A DNA stretch of 64,000 nucleotides from Acidimicrobiales bacterium (GTDB taxonomy: Bacteria; Actinomycetota; Acidimicrobiia; Acidimicrobiales; MedAcidi-G1), in the NCBI GenBank assembly GCA_029242745.1, contig JAQWTI010000016.1, positions 1 through 64,000 of the forward strand, given 5' to 3'. Under the pieces are notes generated by a model, which was not told where the DNA came from, did no database searches, and worked only from the letters and a program-made list of their open reading frames with translations. The translations under genes and the position numbers were made by a program. Shown piece by piece: positions 43,281 through 52,394 of the stretch (the stretch's first letter is position 1; each line of letters starts with the position of its first letter).

Positions 43281-44297
43281 CTAGGAATTTTTGCTGGTTA
43301 CAGGATCGCCTGCTGGATCAGCGAGCCAGTCGGCAATCGCCCCAGCCAGACCGTGAGCTAGTTCCGCAGTAGTAAGAACAACTGCAGAAGGTGGCGCCAG
43401 CGTGCACAATACGGCTGGCATCCGGGTCTGGCGGAGTATGGGGAGCCGTCGTCCTGTGCATACTGTGGGTTGAGTTTCGTTTTTTGGTTCCAGAAGCGGG
43501 ACTCGTAGTGCGAGGTCAATGGCATTAGCGCAGTGGTGAGCAAGACGTAAACCACCTTCAGAATGAAATCCAGAGGTAGCGAAGTAGTCTGTCCTACAAT
43601 AGGATTCATTCTCAATTCGAAACCCTAAGTAGATTCCGGCTTCGAAACCATTGGCTGTAGCGGCCTGAAGCTCTTCTTTGGGTTGGTCCAGCTGGAGGAC
43701 ATGTGCCCCACGTGCCCTTAGTAGGCGGGTGAGAGCAGAAGTCAAAGCAGCAGCACCACCGAATTGACCAATAGCGATTCGCTGATCAATTAGATCTGGC
43801 CGACTTTGTCTGAGGCGGTCCAACTCCCTTACTTGCGCCACCGGCTGACTGCCGGCCGACCGGCTTAGTAGGCGCCTAAGGCTGCTGACAGTTGACTGTC
43901 CAGCGATACCGTCGGGTGCCAGACCTACGTTGCGCTGAAATTCAGCTACTGCCCCAGTTGTATCTGGCCCAAAAATACCATCGATTCTGCCAGCATCGAA
44001 TCCCAGGCTCCCAAGGCGTAACTGTAAGTCGGCTACGTCGTCACCCCGAAACATTGGGGCATGGAGGTATAGGTGACGATCACCGAGTTGGTGACCCGCT
44101 TCGACCAGAGCGGCATGGGTGGTCTCGTCAATAATTCCATGTTCGTCCAAGCCTCTTTCTGCTTGGAACGCTAGGAGCGCGCGGGTGGTGTCAGGTCCGA
44201 ATGACCCGTCAGCAACCTCCTGTTGATCTATTTGGTGCCCAACGTCGTTAAGTCGACGGTGGAGGTCTCGGATCGTCGGATCGTCGGATCCGGTCAT
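43281..44297 (-). CDS. cwlM: CwlM-like protein: two peptidoglycan-binding domains and degenerate amidase
   Basis: Protein of 338 aa at the same place as mycobacterial cwlM, between trxA and parB. Two PG_binding_1 repeats (about 8-65 and 80-145) show SFGPDTTRALLAFQAERGL and IFGPDTTGAVAEFQRNVGL. The C-terminal amidase_3-like domain (about 165-330) lacks the zinc pattern: the expected DPGHGG start reads IAIGQFGG, the Glu is replaced in the next helix, and the SIHxN strand is IYLGFRIEN. Enzymatic cleavage is thus unlikely. Mycobacterial CwlM controls MurA and peptidoglycan precursor supply, so a regulatory role is inferred here. Confidence 0.82.
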   Translation of the reverse strand: MTGSDDPTIRDLHRRLNDVGHQIDQQEVADGSFGPDTTRALLAFQAERGLDEHGIIDETTHAALVEAGHQLGDRHLYLHAPMFRGDDVADLQLRLGSLGFDAGRIDGIFGPDTTGAVAEFQRNVGLAPDGIAGQSTVSSLRRLLSRSAGSQPVAQVRELDRLRQSRPDLIDQRIAIGQFGGAAALTSALTRLLRARGAHVLQLDQPKEELQAATANGFEAGIYLGFRIENESYCRTDYFATSGFHSEGGLRLAHHCANAIDLALRVPLLEPKNETQPTVCTGRRLPILRQTRMPAVLCTLAPPSAVVLTTAELAHGLAGAIADWLADPAGDPVTSKNS

Positions 44298-44347
44298 GGT
44301 CGAGGTTGGTCCCCTTGGTCGGGGTCTGTCGGCGGTCGGGTCGAATC

Positions 44348-44674
44348 CTAAAGGTGGGCGGCCAGTTCTTCGAGTAACTGTGTTTTTCCTTTTGCTCCAA
44401 CGATGCGTGTAGCCGGCTGGCCGTCCGCAAACAGAATTAGCGTGGGAATGCTCATGACCTCGAAGCGGCGAGCTAGTTCTGGTGCTTCATCAACGTTGAC
44501 TTTTGCAATTCGGATCGAGTCGCTCTGTTCAGTAGCGATTTCCTCAAGGATCGGTGCAATCATTTTGCAAGGGCCGCACCATTCGGCCCAGAAATCGACA
44601 AGTACAGGCTCGGTAGCCGAACCAATTTCCTCATCAAATGTAGTTTCGGACAAGTTGCTAATGGCACCAGCCAT
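44348..44674 (-). CDS. trxA: Thioredoxin
   Basis: Thioredoxin of 108 aa with the active site WCGPCK (Cys33 and Cys36), the cis-proline segment MSIPTLILF and the end LLEELAAHL. It is reduced by the reductase encoded just upstream (44788). AAGGAAG and GAGAG precede the ATG. The cytoplasmic disulfide reductant pair lies next to cwlM, as in mycobacteria. Confidence 0.97.
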   Translation of the reverse strand: MAGAISNLSETTFDEEIGSATEPVLVDFWAEWCGPCKMIAPILEEIATEQSDSIRIAKVNVDEAPELARRFEVMSIPTLILFADGQPATRIVGAKGKTQLLEELAAHL

Positions 44675-44787
44675 GGGCTCTCACTTCCTTCAGGTCCCGG
44701 AGGACAGGCTTATTGCTGTGTTGGATGCCGGTCATCAATCGATAGACGAACACACATATTTGATGAGCGTAGACCGTTAACGGGGGA

Positions 44788-45777
44788 TCAGTCGGTTCGG
44801 CTCTCCAGCCACCGTTCTGCGTCGATCGCTGCCATGCATCCAGAGGCTGCTGCAGTGATGGCTTGACGATAGGTGTGGTCCTGTACGTCGCCGCATGCAA
44901 ATACGCCTTCAACGTTGGTGGCTGATCTATCGGGAACGGTCACTAGGTAGCCGGCTTCGTCCATGTCAAGACAGTCGGTGAACAGGTCAGTGTTTGGTCG
45001 GTGGCCAATGGCGATGAAGACGCCTGTCACGGGCAGAATTCGGGTGTCGTCTGTGACCGTGTCTCGCAGGATCAGTCCCTCCACTTTGGATTCACCGAGC
45101 ACGTCTTCGACCATTGAGTTCCAAGCGAACTCAATCTTTGGGTTGTCAATAGACCGCTTCTGCATAATCTTTGAAGCGCGGAGTTCATCGCGACGGTGAA
45201 CCACCGTCACCTTGGAAGCGAATTTGGAAAGAAATCCCGCTTCTTCCAGTGCTGAATCACCACCACCCACGACAGCAATCTCTTGGTCGCGGAAGAAAAA
45301 TCCATCGCAAGTTGCACATGTTGAGAGGCCGTGGCCGATCAGGCGCTGTTCGGCCTCCAAGCCGAGCATCACTGAACGAGCTCCCGTTGAAACGATCACG
45401 GCATCTGCAGTATGGGTGGGCTCACTGGCCTCTGAATTGCCAATCCAGAGTCGAAAGGGCTGGTCAGAAAAATCGACGCGCGAAACTTTGGCAGACACTA
45501 TCTCGGCACCAAACCGAGAGGCTTGGGCCCGCATGTCAGCCATGAGTTGGGGTCCCATGATTCCTTCTGGGAAGCCTGGGAAATTCTCGACATCGGTCGT
45601 CAGCATTAACTGGCCCCCTGGCTGATCACTGGTCGATGATGGTTCACCTTCAATCACCAACGGGGCGAGGTCGGCTCGGGCAGCGTAGATGGCTGCCGTT
45701 AGGCCGGCTGGACCTGATCCGATAATTACCACCTCTCGGTGGATAGGCAATTTCTCAGAGACTGATTGTTCGGACAC
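44788..45777 (-). CDS. trxB: Thioredoxin reductase
   Basis: NADPH-dependent flavoprotein of 329 aa. FAD binding is by IIGSGPAGLTAAIYAAR, the redox pair is CATC (Cys154 and Cys157), NADPH binding is by VVGGGDSALEEA and VVHRRDELRA, and the FAD end motif is GVFACGDVQDHTYRQ. The start is taken as GTG at 45777 with AGGAG five bases before it; the upstream 42 codons of the open frame do not look like a reductase. It precedes trxA by 113 bp on the same strand. Confidence 0.96.
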   Translation of the reverse strand: MSEQSVSEKLPIHREVVIIGSGPAGLTAAIYAARADLAPLVIEGEPSSTSDQPGGQLMLTTDVENFPGFPEGIMGPQLMADMRAQASRFGAEIVSAKVSRVDFSDQPFRLWIGNSEASEPTHTADAVIVSTGARSVMLGLEAEQRLIGHGLSTCATCDGFFFRDQEIAVVGGGDSALEEAGFLSKFASKVTVVHRRDELRASKIMQKRSIDNPKIEFAWNSMVEDVLGESKVEGLILRDTVTDDTRILPVTGVFIAIGHRPNTDLFTDCLDMDEAGYLVTVPDRSATNVEGVFACGDVQDHTYRQAITAAASGCMAAIDAERWLESRTD

Positions 45778-45808
45778 GGGTGCTCCTAGAAGTCTGATGA
45801 ATTGAGGA

Positions 45809-46126
45809 TCAAGGTCGACGTCGCAACCAGAGCAACGTTCCGAGTGCACAGAAGAGAGCGCCAAGTGCAAGGTGGGCGGACCAACTCTCGCCGGGAATAG
45901 CAATGTTAAGTAGGCGAAAGATACCTATTCCGGCTACAACGGTTGCCGCTAGGGCGGAACACACCATCACTAGGCCGAAAACCAGGGCTCGTGAAAGAGA
46001 AATTACCGGTTGGGTGGTGACACTACGAACTTGATCAACGAGGTCGATAAACCGGCCGACGATAGACGAAGCCCAATCGGTGGTAGGAACGTCAAATTCT
46101 GAATCGGGGTCAACCGAGGCCGTCAT
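45809..46126 (-). CDS. Holin-like (actinobacterial Holin-X type) membrane protein
   Basis: Small protein of about 105 aa with a soluble N-terminal part (VGRFIDLVDQVRSVTTQP) and two membrane helices, LVFGLVMVCSALAATVVAGI and HLALGALFCALGTLLWL, followed by basic RRRP. This two-helix form is typical of the phage-holin-superfamily proteins common in actinobacterial chromosomes. It is not near phage genes. The Met at 46126 is a convenient start; an upstream TTG at 46159 is possible. It lies 31 bp before trxB on the same strand. Confidence 0.6.
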   Translation of the reverse strand: MTASVDPDSEFDVPTTDWASSIVGRFIDLVDQVRSVTTQPVISLSRALVFGLVMVCSALAATVVAGIGIFRLLNIAIPGESWSAHLALGALFCALGTLLWLRRRP

Positions 46127-46218
46127 ATGGGCGAGCCTACCGATCACCCTTGGTACCAACGCTTTCTAGGGTTGGAGCTGGCTACCCCATGAGAAATTAT
46201 CGAAAGGGGTAACTACGA

Positions 46219-47055
46219 TCAGGAACGAAGCGTGAAGCAAAGTCCGACTAGTCCTGGGCCACCGTGGCTGGCCACTACTGGACCTATGACCCCAACCCGG
46301 ATAGTTGTTGGGTCTACAAAAGCGGACAGCATGGTGATTAATTCATCGATGTCATCGGCTTGAGCGTGCATCACTGAAAGTGTTTCGATCTCGTCTGAGT
46401 GCTCGGCTACCTTGTCGCGGAGCCATGCCAGAGATTTTTTTCGGGTACGTTGACGCCCAGCCTCTTCCACGACTCCGGTGCTGATGTCTATAAGAGGTTT
46501 GATCGACAACATGGATCCCAGCAGCGCTTGGGCATTTCCAATTCGGCCGCCTTTTTTGAGGTTTTCGAGGGTGTCAATGGCTCCATACACCCGAGTTCGG
46601 TTTCGGATGTCCTCAACGAGGGTCACAATTTCGTCCGCAGATGATCCCGCTTCTGCAGCTTTCGCAGCAGCCATCACCATGGTCCCTAATCCTGCTGTGA
46701 CCGATCGGCTATCTACGATGCGAATGTCGCCGTCGACCTCCCTTGCAGCCAGCTGAGACGACTCCATGGTGGCCGAAACTCCGCTTGAAAGATTGATGCA
46801 AACTACGGCGTCAGCACCCTCATCGAGCCGTTGCTGGAACACCTGGGCAAATGCTCCTGGGGACGGTGCGGCGGTTTCAGGAAGTTCCTCTGATTCGGCC
46901 ATTCGTTGGTAGAAGTCGTCGACAGAAATTTCGTCGCGATCTAGTTGGACATCTTCACCAAACCGGATGCTCAATGGAACGACAGTAATGCTGTGCGTCT
47001 CGATCTCAGCCTCTGTGAGGTCACAGGCACTGTCGGTAACGATGCGGACGTTCAT
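46219..47055 (-). CDS. DegV family fatty-acid-binding protein
   Basis: DegV protein of 278 aa, which in Firmicutes (FakB) presents fatty acids to the FakA kinase. The usual blocks are VRIVTDSACDLTEAE, VVPLSIRFGED, INLSSGVSATMESSQLAA and VDSRSVTAGLG. The C-terminal part with PVVASHGGPGLVGLCF is complete. No fakA-like kinase is next to it, so the partner would be elsewhere. It sits between the DUF6049-like gene (35 bp upstream of its start) and the holin-like gene. Confidence 0.92.
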   Translation of the reverse strand: MNVRIVTDSACDLTEAEIETHSITVVPLSIRFGEDVQLDRDEISVDDFYQRMAESEELPETAAPSPGAFAQVFQQRLDEGADAVVCINLSSGVSATMESSQLAAREVDGDIRIVDSRSVTAGLGTMVMAAAKAAEAGSSADEIVTLVEDIRNRTRVYGAIDTLENLKKGGRIGNAQALLGSMLSIKPLIDISTGVVEEAGRQRTRKKSLAWLRDKVAEHSDEIETLSVMHAQADDIDELITMLSAFVDPTTIRVGVIGPVVASHGGPGLVGLCFTLRS

Positions 47056-47090
47056 GATGGAGCTCCGAAATCAGTTGACGGACACAGGTT

Positions 47091-49085
47091 TTAAGTATGT
47101 GTCGATCGTAACCGCGCGGAGCGGATCCACCAGATCGCTAACACCGCTAGTGCCCCCACAAATAACGCCACACCAACTCCTGGGAGACTTGTGGTTCGGA
47201 CCATCAGTTGTGTCGAGCGAAGTTGGAGCAGCCGGGCGTTGTCGGGAGAACGGACGGTGACTTGTAGTCGGGCATCACCTGAAGTTCGCGCCCAGACCGG
47301 AATCGCGATTCGGTTGCGCCCGGGAGCGAGGACAGTTTCAATGACGTCACCTTCAGGGAAGTCCAGTCGTCCGTCGCTTTGCAGGACCAGAACCACTCGG
47401 GTATCCGTGCCCAACCCATTGTGGATGGTGAAGGGCAGGTCCGCTCTTCGCGCCGTTAGGCGCACACTCTGGTCTGTTGGGGTGGTGAATGCTCCGAGTA
47501 CGTCAGACACCGTTGTGTATACCGCCGACAAATAAGCGCTCATGGCATCGCTATCGAGTTCGGCTGCGGCAGTTACTTCTAGTAGATCGTTGAGTGCTGC
47601 GGCATCAGGGTGGGGGCCTCCGAGCATGGCCGTGTAGGCCGCGACGGTGGTTTCAGCCAAACTCCGGTCGGTGGCGCGTCGTGAAACTGGGGTGATCGGG
47701 TTCGGCCATAGGTCGTAGGTGACCGCTGCGGCAGCATCAGCTGCCAGTGAAGCTTCGAAAAGGTCCGGTAGTGATTGCAGCCGAAGAAACGGCGCGTCCT
47801 CCAGTGCACCTAGAACCAAGTCGAGGGTGAGCCCATCGATGGCTAGGCCCTCCGGCATGGTGATGACGGACGTCCGGGTCACCGTGGGGTCGGACCAGGC
47901 CAGCAGAGCCAGGTCAGCCACTAGTTGTTGGGCGGCGGATACCGATCCTCGGGGGTCAATGAGATGGCGGGCCAGATTTGGGTCAGCTACCAGAGTTGGA
48001 TGGGCTATGCCAGCGTCATCGAATAATCGGGCAGGATAAGTGGCGCCATATAAAGCGGTGATAGGCCGTGGGTCGAGCCGATCGGCCGACACGACGAGGT
48101 GGACGGTTCCTAGACGACCCAATAAGCCGAGGGTGGCGGGGGCGGCCGTGGGGCCTAGGACAGTTACCGACCGGTCGGCGACCATGCCGAGGTGCTCTGT
48201 CAGTACCCGATCACCATGCTCGAGTAGGTCCTGGTGGATGTCTGAGCGGCCAGCTTGTCGCCAAGCCTCAGGATCAGCAGTTACGAATGGAGATGATCGG
48301 AGATGGATACCACCAGAACGCACAGCATTTTTGAGCTTCGCTAGGAGGCGAGCGTGTGCAAGGTCGTCAGATCGGGCCAAGCCAAGCACTGTGGCTGGAG
48401 GTAGGCGAACATCTATTGGCGTTCCGGGATGGTCGAGAACCGCGTTTGCCACTGCGTCGAGGTGACGTACTGTCGCCTTGTCTAACTCGATTTGACCGTT
48501 GGGTCGTAGTGGTGGAGGCCCGTCAATGGCCAGAGATATCGCAACCAGTAGGGGACGTTGTGCAGCCGCCTCACCAGCGGGGATCACAGGGAGGTGGACC
48601 ACTGGGGTGGTTAAACGGTCAAAGAGATGGCCGTCAGCGGCCACCAACTCGATGGTTAATGGCGAGACCTCTCCTGGCTGAGATCTCAGTATTCCATTGG
48701 GGCCGACGGGAAGAGTTATAGACGCTATACCAGCTGAATTAATGACATCGGCAACGTCGATGTTGTGGGTGGTCTCTGGACGCTCAAGTACTGGATCGTC
48801 TGAAAGTGCCAGAAGGCCCCGGCGGTCCACGGGGTGGTGGAGGCTCAACCGGAGTACAGCGCCATTTGGGTCACCGGTGATGCGGAGTTGTAGTGCCAGA
48901 TCGCCATTGTCGGCAATCCATGGGGACTGGGCGACGAGGCTGAGGCTGGCCGAACCACCTTCGGCCAGGGCCGGGCTCGCTATTGAGCTGGTGAAAAAGA
49001 TTCCAAGGATTGCTCCGAGCAGAATTCTTGGTAGGAGCGGCTTTCTACCGAGCGTCGCTGGGCGCACAACCCCAGTTCTGATCAC
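47091..49085 (-). CDS. DUF6049-like secreted, membrane-anchored protein
   Basis: Protein of 664 aa with a signal sequence (PRILLGAILGIFFTSSIASPALA), a long extracytoplasmic region and one C-terminal membrane helix (VGVALFVGALAVLAIWWI) before a short basic tail. The outer region is rich in Ala, Asp, Leu and beta strands and ends with an Ig-like part (VRLTARRADLPFTIHNGLG in part). Size, topology and position near pcnA correspond to mycobacterial Rv3909. The function is unknown; a cell-envelope role is likely. Its start overlaps the GNAT gene's stop by 4 bases (ATGA). Confidence 0.78.
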   Translation of the reverse strand: MIRTGVVRPATLGRKPLLPRILLGAILGIFFTSSIASPALAEGGSASLSLVAQSPWIADNGDLALQLRITGDPNGAVLRLSLHHPVDRRGLLALSDDPVLERPETTHNIDVADVINSAGIASITLPVGPNGILRSQPGEVSPLTIELVAADGHLFDRLTTPVVHLPVIPAGEAAAQRPLLVAISLAIDGPPPLRPNGQIELDKATVRHLDAVANAVLDHPGTPIDVRLPPATVLGLARSDDLAHARLLAKLKNAVRSGGIHLRSSPFVTADPEAWRQAGRSDIHQDLLEHGDRVLTEHLGMVADRSVTVLGPTAAPATLGLLGRLGTVHLVVSADRLDPRPITALYGATYPARLFDDAGIAHPTLVADPNLARHLIDPRGSVSAAQQLVADLALLAWSDPTVTRTSVITMPEGLAIDGLTLDLVLGALEDAPFLRLQSLPDLFEASLAADAAAAVTYDLWPNPITPVSRRATDRSLAETTVAAYTAMLGGPHPDAAALNDLLEVTAAAELDSDAMSAYLSAVYTTVSDVLGAFTTPTDQSVRLTARRADLPFTIHNGLGTDTRVVLVLQSDGRLDFPEGDVIETVLAPGRNRIAIPVWARTSGDARLQVTVRSPDNARLLQLRSTQLMVRTTSLPGVGVALFVGALAVLAIWWIRSARLRSTHT

Positions 49086-49978
49086 TGGGTCGGATGTTGT
49101 GTAGACGAGTCTTTCGACCAGCGGAGCACAACGAGACCCTCTCCGTGTTCGATGAATCCGTACCGGAGGTACAGGGACCGTGCTCTGTCGTTATCGGGTT
49201 GTGTGTTTACCCAAGCTTCACGGGTTCCCATAAGGCTCAGCCACCGCAGGGCGTCAGCCAATAGTGCTGAGCCTATGCCCTGACCTTGGACGAGAGGATC
49301 GACTGCAAGCCGTTGGATGAAACCGATGGAAGCTGTTTTCCCAGTCAGTGCATATCCAGCCGGTTCTCCACTAGCACCACGTATCAGACGACGATGACAG
49401 ACGTCAGTAGCCCACTGGGCTTCATCAAGTGCTGGAGCGTCGAACTGCCAGAAGGTGGAGAAAGGGGCAAATGCTTGTCTGTCGAGTTCTAGTACTGCGT
49501 CATGGTCATTGTCCTGGACTGGATGGACACGAAGTTTGGACCTCTGCGTGAAGTATCGACGGACTCCATGCTTCTTGGGGTTGAGATCCGTCTGGTTGAT
49601 CAAACGGTGGAGGAGAACCAGATGTTCGTGGACAGTAAAGGAACACGCCATGAACGGATGCTGGTCTGCCGCTCTAAGGGCTGTGGTAACGACGGTTCGA
49701 ACGTCACGGTTAGCGAGGTGTTCGAGTACCTGAGCCACGTCATCGGGCTGGGCCACCGGGCCACTTGTCGCTACGACCTGAGCTGTCTGGGGGTCTCCCC
49801 GCCATGGACTAAGTCGTAGCACGGTCCCGGAGTTGGTTACGAACCGTTCGACTTCGGGCACCCCGGAATCTAAAGGATTGTTCGATGGGTTAGGGGCGCG
49901 GCCCTTTGGTGGTGATCCTTTAAACAAGGCTTTCTCAATCTTGATGGTGATGTTGACAGGGTACGGCTCACCTGACAC
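49082..49978 (-). CDS. GNAT family N-acetyltransferase
   Basis: Acetyltransferase of up to 298 aa. The GNAT core is at the C-terminus: GFIQRLAVDPLVQGQGIGSALLADALRW holds the acetyl-CoA loop (QGQGIGSA), and AWVNTQPDNDRARSLYLRYGF the last helix and strand. The N-terminal half is weakly conserved and may be a second, degenerate GNAT domain. The frame opens with GTG at 49978, but an internal GTG could be the true start. It diverges, with about 37 bp between starts, from an HDAC-type deacetylase. Its target could be a protein lysine or a small amine. Confidence 0.82.
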   Translation of the reverse strand: MSGEPYPVNITIKIEKALFKGSPPKGRAPNPSNNPLDSGVPEVERFVTNSGTVLRLSPWRGDPQTAQVVATSGPVAQPDDVAQVLEHLANRDVRTVVTTALRAADQHPFMACSFTVHEHLVLLHRLINQTDLNPKKHGVRRYFTQRSKLRVHPVQDNDHDAVLELDRQAFAPFSTFWQFDAPALDEAQWATDVCHRRLIRGASGEPAGYALTGKTASIGFIQRLAVDPLVQGQGIGSALLADALRWLSLMGTREAWVNTQPDNDRARSLYLRYGFIEHGEGLVVLRWSKDSSTQHPTQ

Positions 49979-50015
49979 ACCGGAACCGTCAGGGATTGGG
50001 GGTTACGCTCGCTGG

Positions 50016-51041
50016 ATGTCTCTCTTGCTCGTGACCGATGAGCGGTTCTTGGAACACAAGGTGGGTTTGCGGCACCCTGAGCAGCCCGCTCGTCTCACTG
50101 CCGTCTGGGATGGATTGGAGGCCGCCGGAATTGAGGATGCGTTGGTGCGCCGAGCACCGCGGCTGGCTGAAAGAGCAGATTTACTGACGGTCCACCCGAC
50201 AGAACATATAGAGCGGTTGTCCTTGATTGATGCTGCGGGTGGAGGCAAATGTGACCGTGACACGGTCATGGGTCCGCAGTCCTGGGCAGCCGCTCAGCTG
50301 GCAGCTGGTGCTGGCTTGGCAGCTATTGATGGGCTCTGCGCCGGTGACGCTGACGTCGCATTTTGTGCCGTGCGTCCTCCGGGTCACCATGCCACTTCTA
50401 ACGTCTCTATGGGATTTTGTTTGCTTAACAACCTGGCAGTAACGGCTAGGGCACTGGTTGGCAGTGGTAAGCGGGTGGCGATCGTTGACGTAGATGCTCA
50501 CCACGGGAACGGCACTCAGGAAATTTTTTACAACGACGACCAAGTGCTTTTCATTTCATGTCATCAGTGGCCTTTGTACCCGGGTACTGGCGCCATTGAC
50601 GAGACGGGGTTTGGTGCAGGGTCAGGTACCACGATCAATGTGCCTCTTCCTCCTGGCGCAGCGGGCGATGATTACCGGCATGTACTCAACTCGGTTGTGT
50701 TACCTGCCGTTGAACGGTTCGGACCCGACTGGCTTCTCGTCTCGGCTGGGTTTGACGCCCATCGGTCTGATCCACTGACCAACCTCGGTTTAACCTCATC
50801 GGACTATGCCGACCTAATTGTCAGTTTGGTAGGAGTGGTGCCTCGTGGGCGGACGGTCCTATTCCTTGAGGGTGGCTACGACCTAACAGCGCTAGCCAAC
50901 TCGGTAGGAGCGACCGTTGCCGCCATCCTTGGTGTTGACTATCGGCCGGAGGCAACAACCGGCTGTGGTCCGGGAGGAGTGGCTGACGAAGTTGATGCGT
51001 TAGTTACCCAGCTGATTAGTTGTCACAATCTAGAGAGTTGA
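50016..51041 (+). CDS. Histone deacetylase-family (AcuC/polyamine type) amidohydrolase
   Basis: Zinc deacetylase of 341 aa. The arginase-like fold shows HPEQPARL, the tandem His in RPPGHHAT, zinc ligands in VDVDAHHGNGTQEIF, SAGFDAHRSDPL and the GGYDL loop. All are present, so it is likely active. Bacterial members deacetylate acetyl-CoA synthetase (AcuC) or acetylpolyamines. The Met at 50016 (MSLLLVTDERFLEH) fits the family; the open frame further upstream overlaps the GNAT gene. pcnA follows after 3 bp, so they are co-transcribed. Confidence 0.9.
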   Translation: MSLLLVTDERFLEHKVGLRHPEQPARLTAVWDGLEAAGIEDALVRRAPRLAERADLLTVHPTEHIERLSLIDAAGGGKCDRDTVMGPQSWAAAQLAAGAGLAAIDGLCAGDADVAFCAVRPPGHHATSNVSMGFCLLNNLAVTARALVGSGKRVAIVDVDAHHGNGTQEIFYNDDQVLFISCHQWPLYPGTGAIDETGFGAGSGTTINVPLPPGAAGDDYRHVLNSVVLPAVERFGPDWLLVSAGFDAHRSDPLTNLGLTSSDYADLIVSLVGVVPRGRTVLFLEGGYDLTALANSVGATVAAILGVDYRPEATTGCGPGGVADEVDALVTQLISCHNLES

Positions 51042-51044
51042 CTG

Positions 51045-52346
51045 ATGGACGGGGAACGGTTGTCGGTGTCCGGTGGCATGTTTGACGATCTCCGTAGTGC
51101 GGTAGCGCCCCTGGCTGCTCCGATGCACGCTGAAGGCCACCGCCTATTCCTAGTAGGCGGCGTGGTGCGAGATCGGCTACTCGGCGACGATCAGACCCCT
51201 GATTACGATCTGACCACTGATGCCATGCCCGATCGCATTCGTGCCTTGGTGGCAGGAGTTGCGGACGCTATGTGGTTGCAGGGTGAGAGGTTTGGGACCA
51301 TCGGCTTGCGGATCGGAAATGTCACCATGGAGGTGACCACTCACCGTTCTGAGGCTTATGTAGACGAGTCCCGGAAGCCGGTCGTTAAGTTTTCCTCAGA
51401 TCTCATCGAAGACTTGGCTCGTCGAGACTTTACGGTCAATGCCATAGCTGTCGACGTAGCCGACGGGATGCTGCACGACCCGTTTGATGGGCAGACCGAT
51501 CTCATCAACAGGGCCCTGAGGACACCACTTGATCCAGCTGAGTCCTTCTCAGATGACCCATTGCGCATGTTGCGGGCGGCGCGCTTCCTCTCACGCTACG
51601 GGTTAACGGCAGTTGATGGGCTGGTAGAGGCTGCGCTTCTGTTAGCAGATCGGATAGGAATCGTCTCGAGGGAGCGGATCCGTGATGAACTGTTTCGCCT
51701 CTTGGAGGTTAGAGATCCGACTTCGGGATTTGCTCTGTTAGACGACATGAACCTGCTCACTCTTGTTCTGCCCGAGGTTGCGGCCCTTCAAGCATCTGCT
51801 GGCAGAGCACTTAAGAGACAGGTAACTGATGCGCCCCCAGACCCAGTCCTGCGTCTGGCGGTTCTTGCCTACGGCGCCGGTGGTGACGACACGCTCCGGC
51901 ACTGGCAATCGACTCTCAGATTGTCCGGACGAGATGTTGGACGTATTGCAACCCTTCTCGACGGGACCGGGCTCCTGGCTGGTATGACAGCGGAAGCAGG
52001 GGTTGATGTAATTGCTCCATCGTTTGATGAGGGGCTACGTCGAACTGCTGTACGTTCTGGAGAGTATTTTGACGAAGTGCTGGCTTTCGCAAAAGTGGTG
52101 GGGGTCGATCCTGATGGACGAGGGGTAGGCAGTGCTGTCTCCCGGCTTCGTGCCATAGGTGAGTTTGATGATCTTGGACCAGCTTTGGACGGGGCCACCG
52201 TGATGCGGTTATTGGACCTCAATGCGGGTCCTGTCGTGGGTGAGGTCATGAACTGGTTGGGCGAACTGCGACTTCGTGAGGGGAACTTGGATAATGATGA
52301 GGTCCAGCGGCGCCTATTGGATCGGTGGGGCTCAGGAGATCGTTGA
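51045..52346 (+). CDS. pcnA: CCA tRNA nucleotidyltransferase
   Basis: Class II nucleotidyltransferase of 433 aa that adds or repairs the tRNA 3' CCA. The head has LVGGVVRDRLLG (36-46) and the metal-binding DYDLTT (53-58); EVTTHRSEAYVDESRKP in part and RRDFTVNAIA are the neck and Arg-binding parts, with EDLARRDFTVNA. An HD-type C-terminal region follows in the family, but no clear HD pair is seen here. Encoded tRNA-Ile lacks CCA, so the enzyme is needed. It is annotated as in mycobacteria next to DUF6049. Confidence 0.94.
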   Translation: MDGERLSVSGGMFDDLRSAVAPLAAPMHAEGHRLFLVGGVVRDRLLGDDQTPDYDLTTDAMPDRIRALVAGVADAMWLQGERFGTIGLRIGNVTMEVTTHRSEAYVDESRKPVVKFSSDLIEDLARRDFTVNAIAVDVADGMLHDPFDGQTDLINRALRTPLDPAESFSDDPLRMLRAARFLSRYGLTAVDGLVEAALLLADRIGIVSRERIRDELFRLLEVRDPTSGFALLDDMNLLTLVLPEVAALQASAGRALKRQVTDAPPDPVLRLAVLAYGAGGDDTLRHWQSTLRLSGRDVGRIATLLDGTGLLAGMTAEAGVDVIAPSFDEGLRRTAVRSGEYFDEVLAFAKVVGVDPDGRGVGSAVSRLRAIGEFDDLGPALDGATVMRLLDLNAGPVVGEVMNWLGELRLREGNLDNDEVQRRLLDRWGSGDR

Positions 52347-52394
52347 TGGTTTGGTCAGCTGAGGGATTCCAGACAGTTCGCCTATTGTGTTGGT

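Noticed and set aside
45809-46126. Prophage remnant indicated by a holin-like gene
   Set aside because: No endolysin, integrase or structural gene is present; such two-helix proteins are common in actinobacterial chromosomes.
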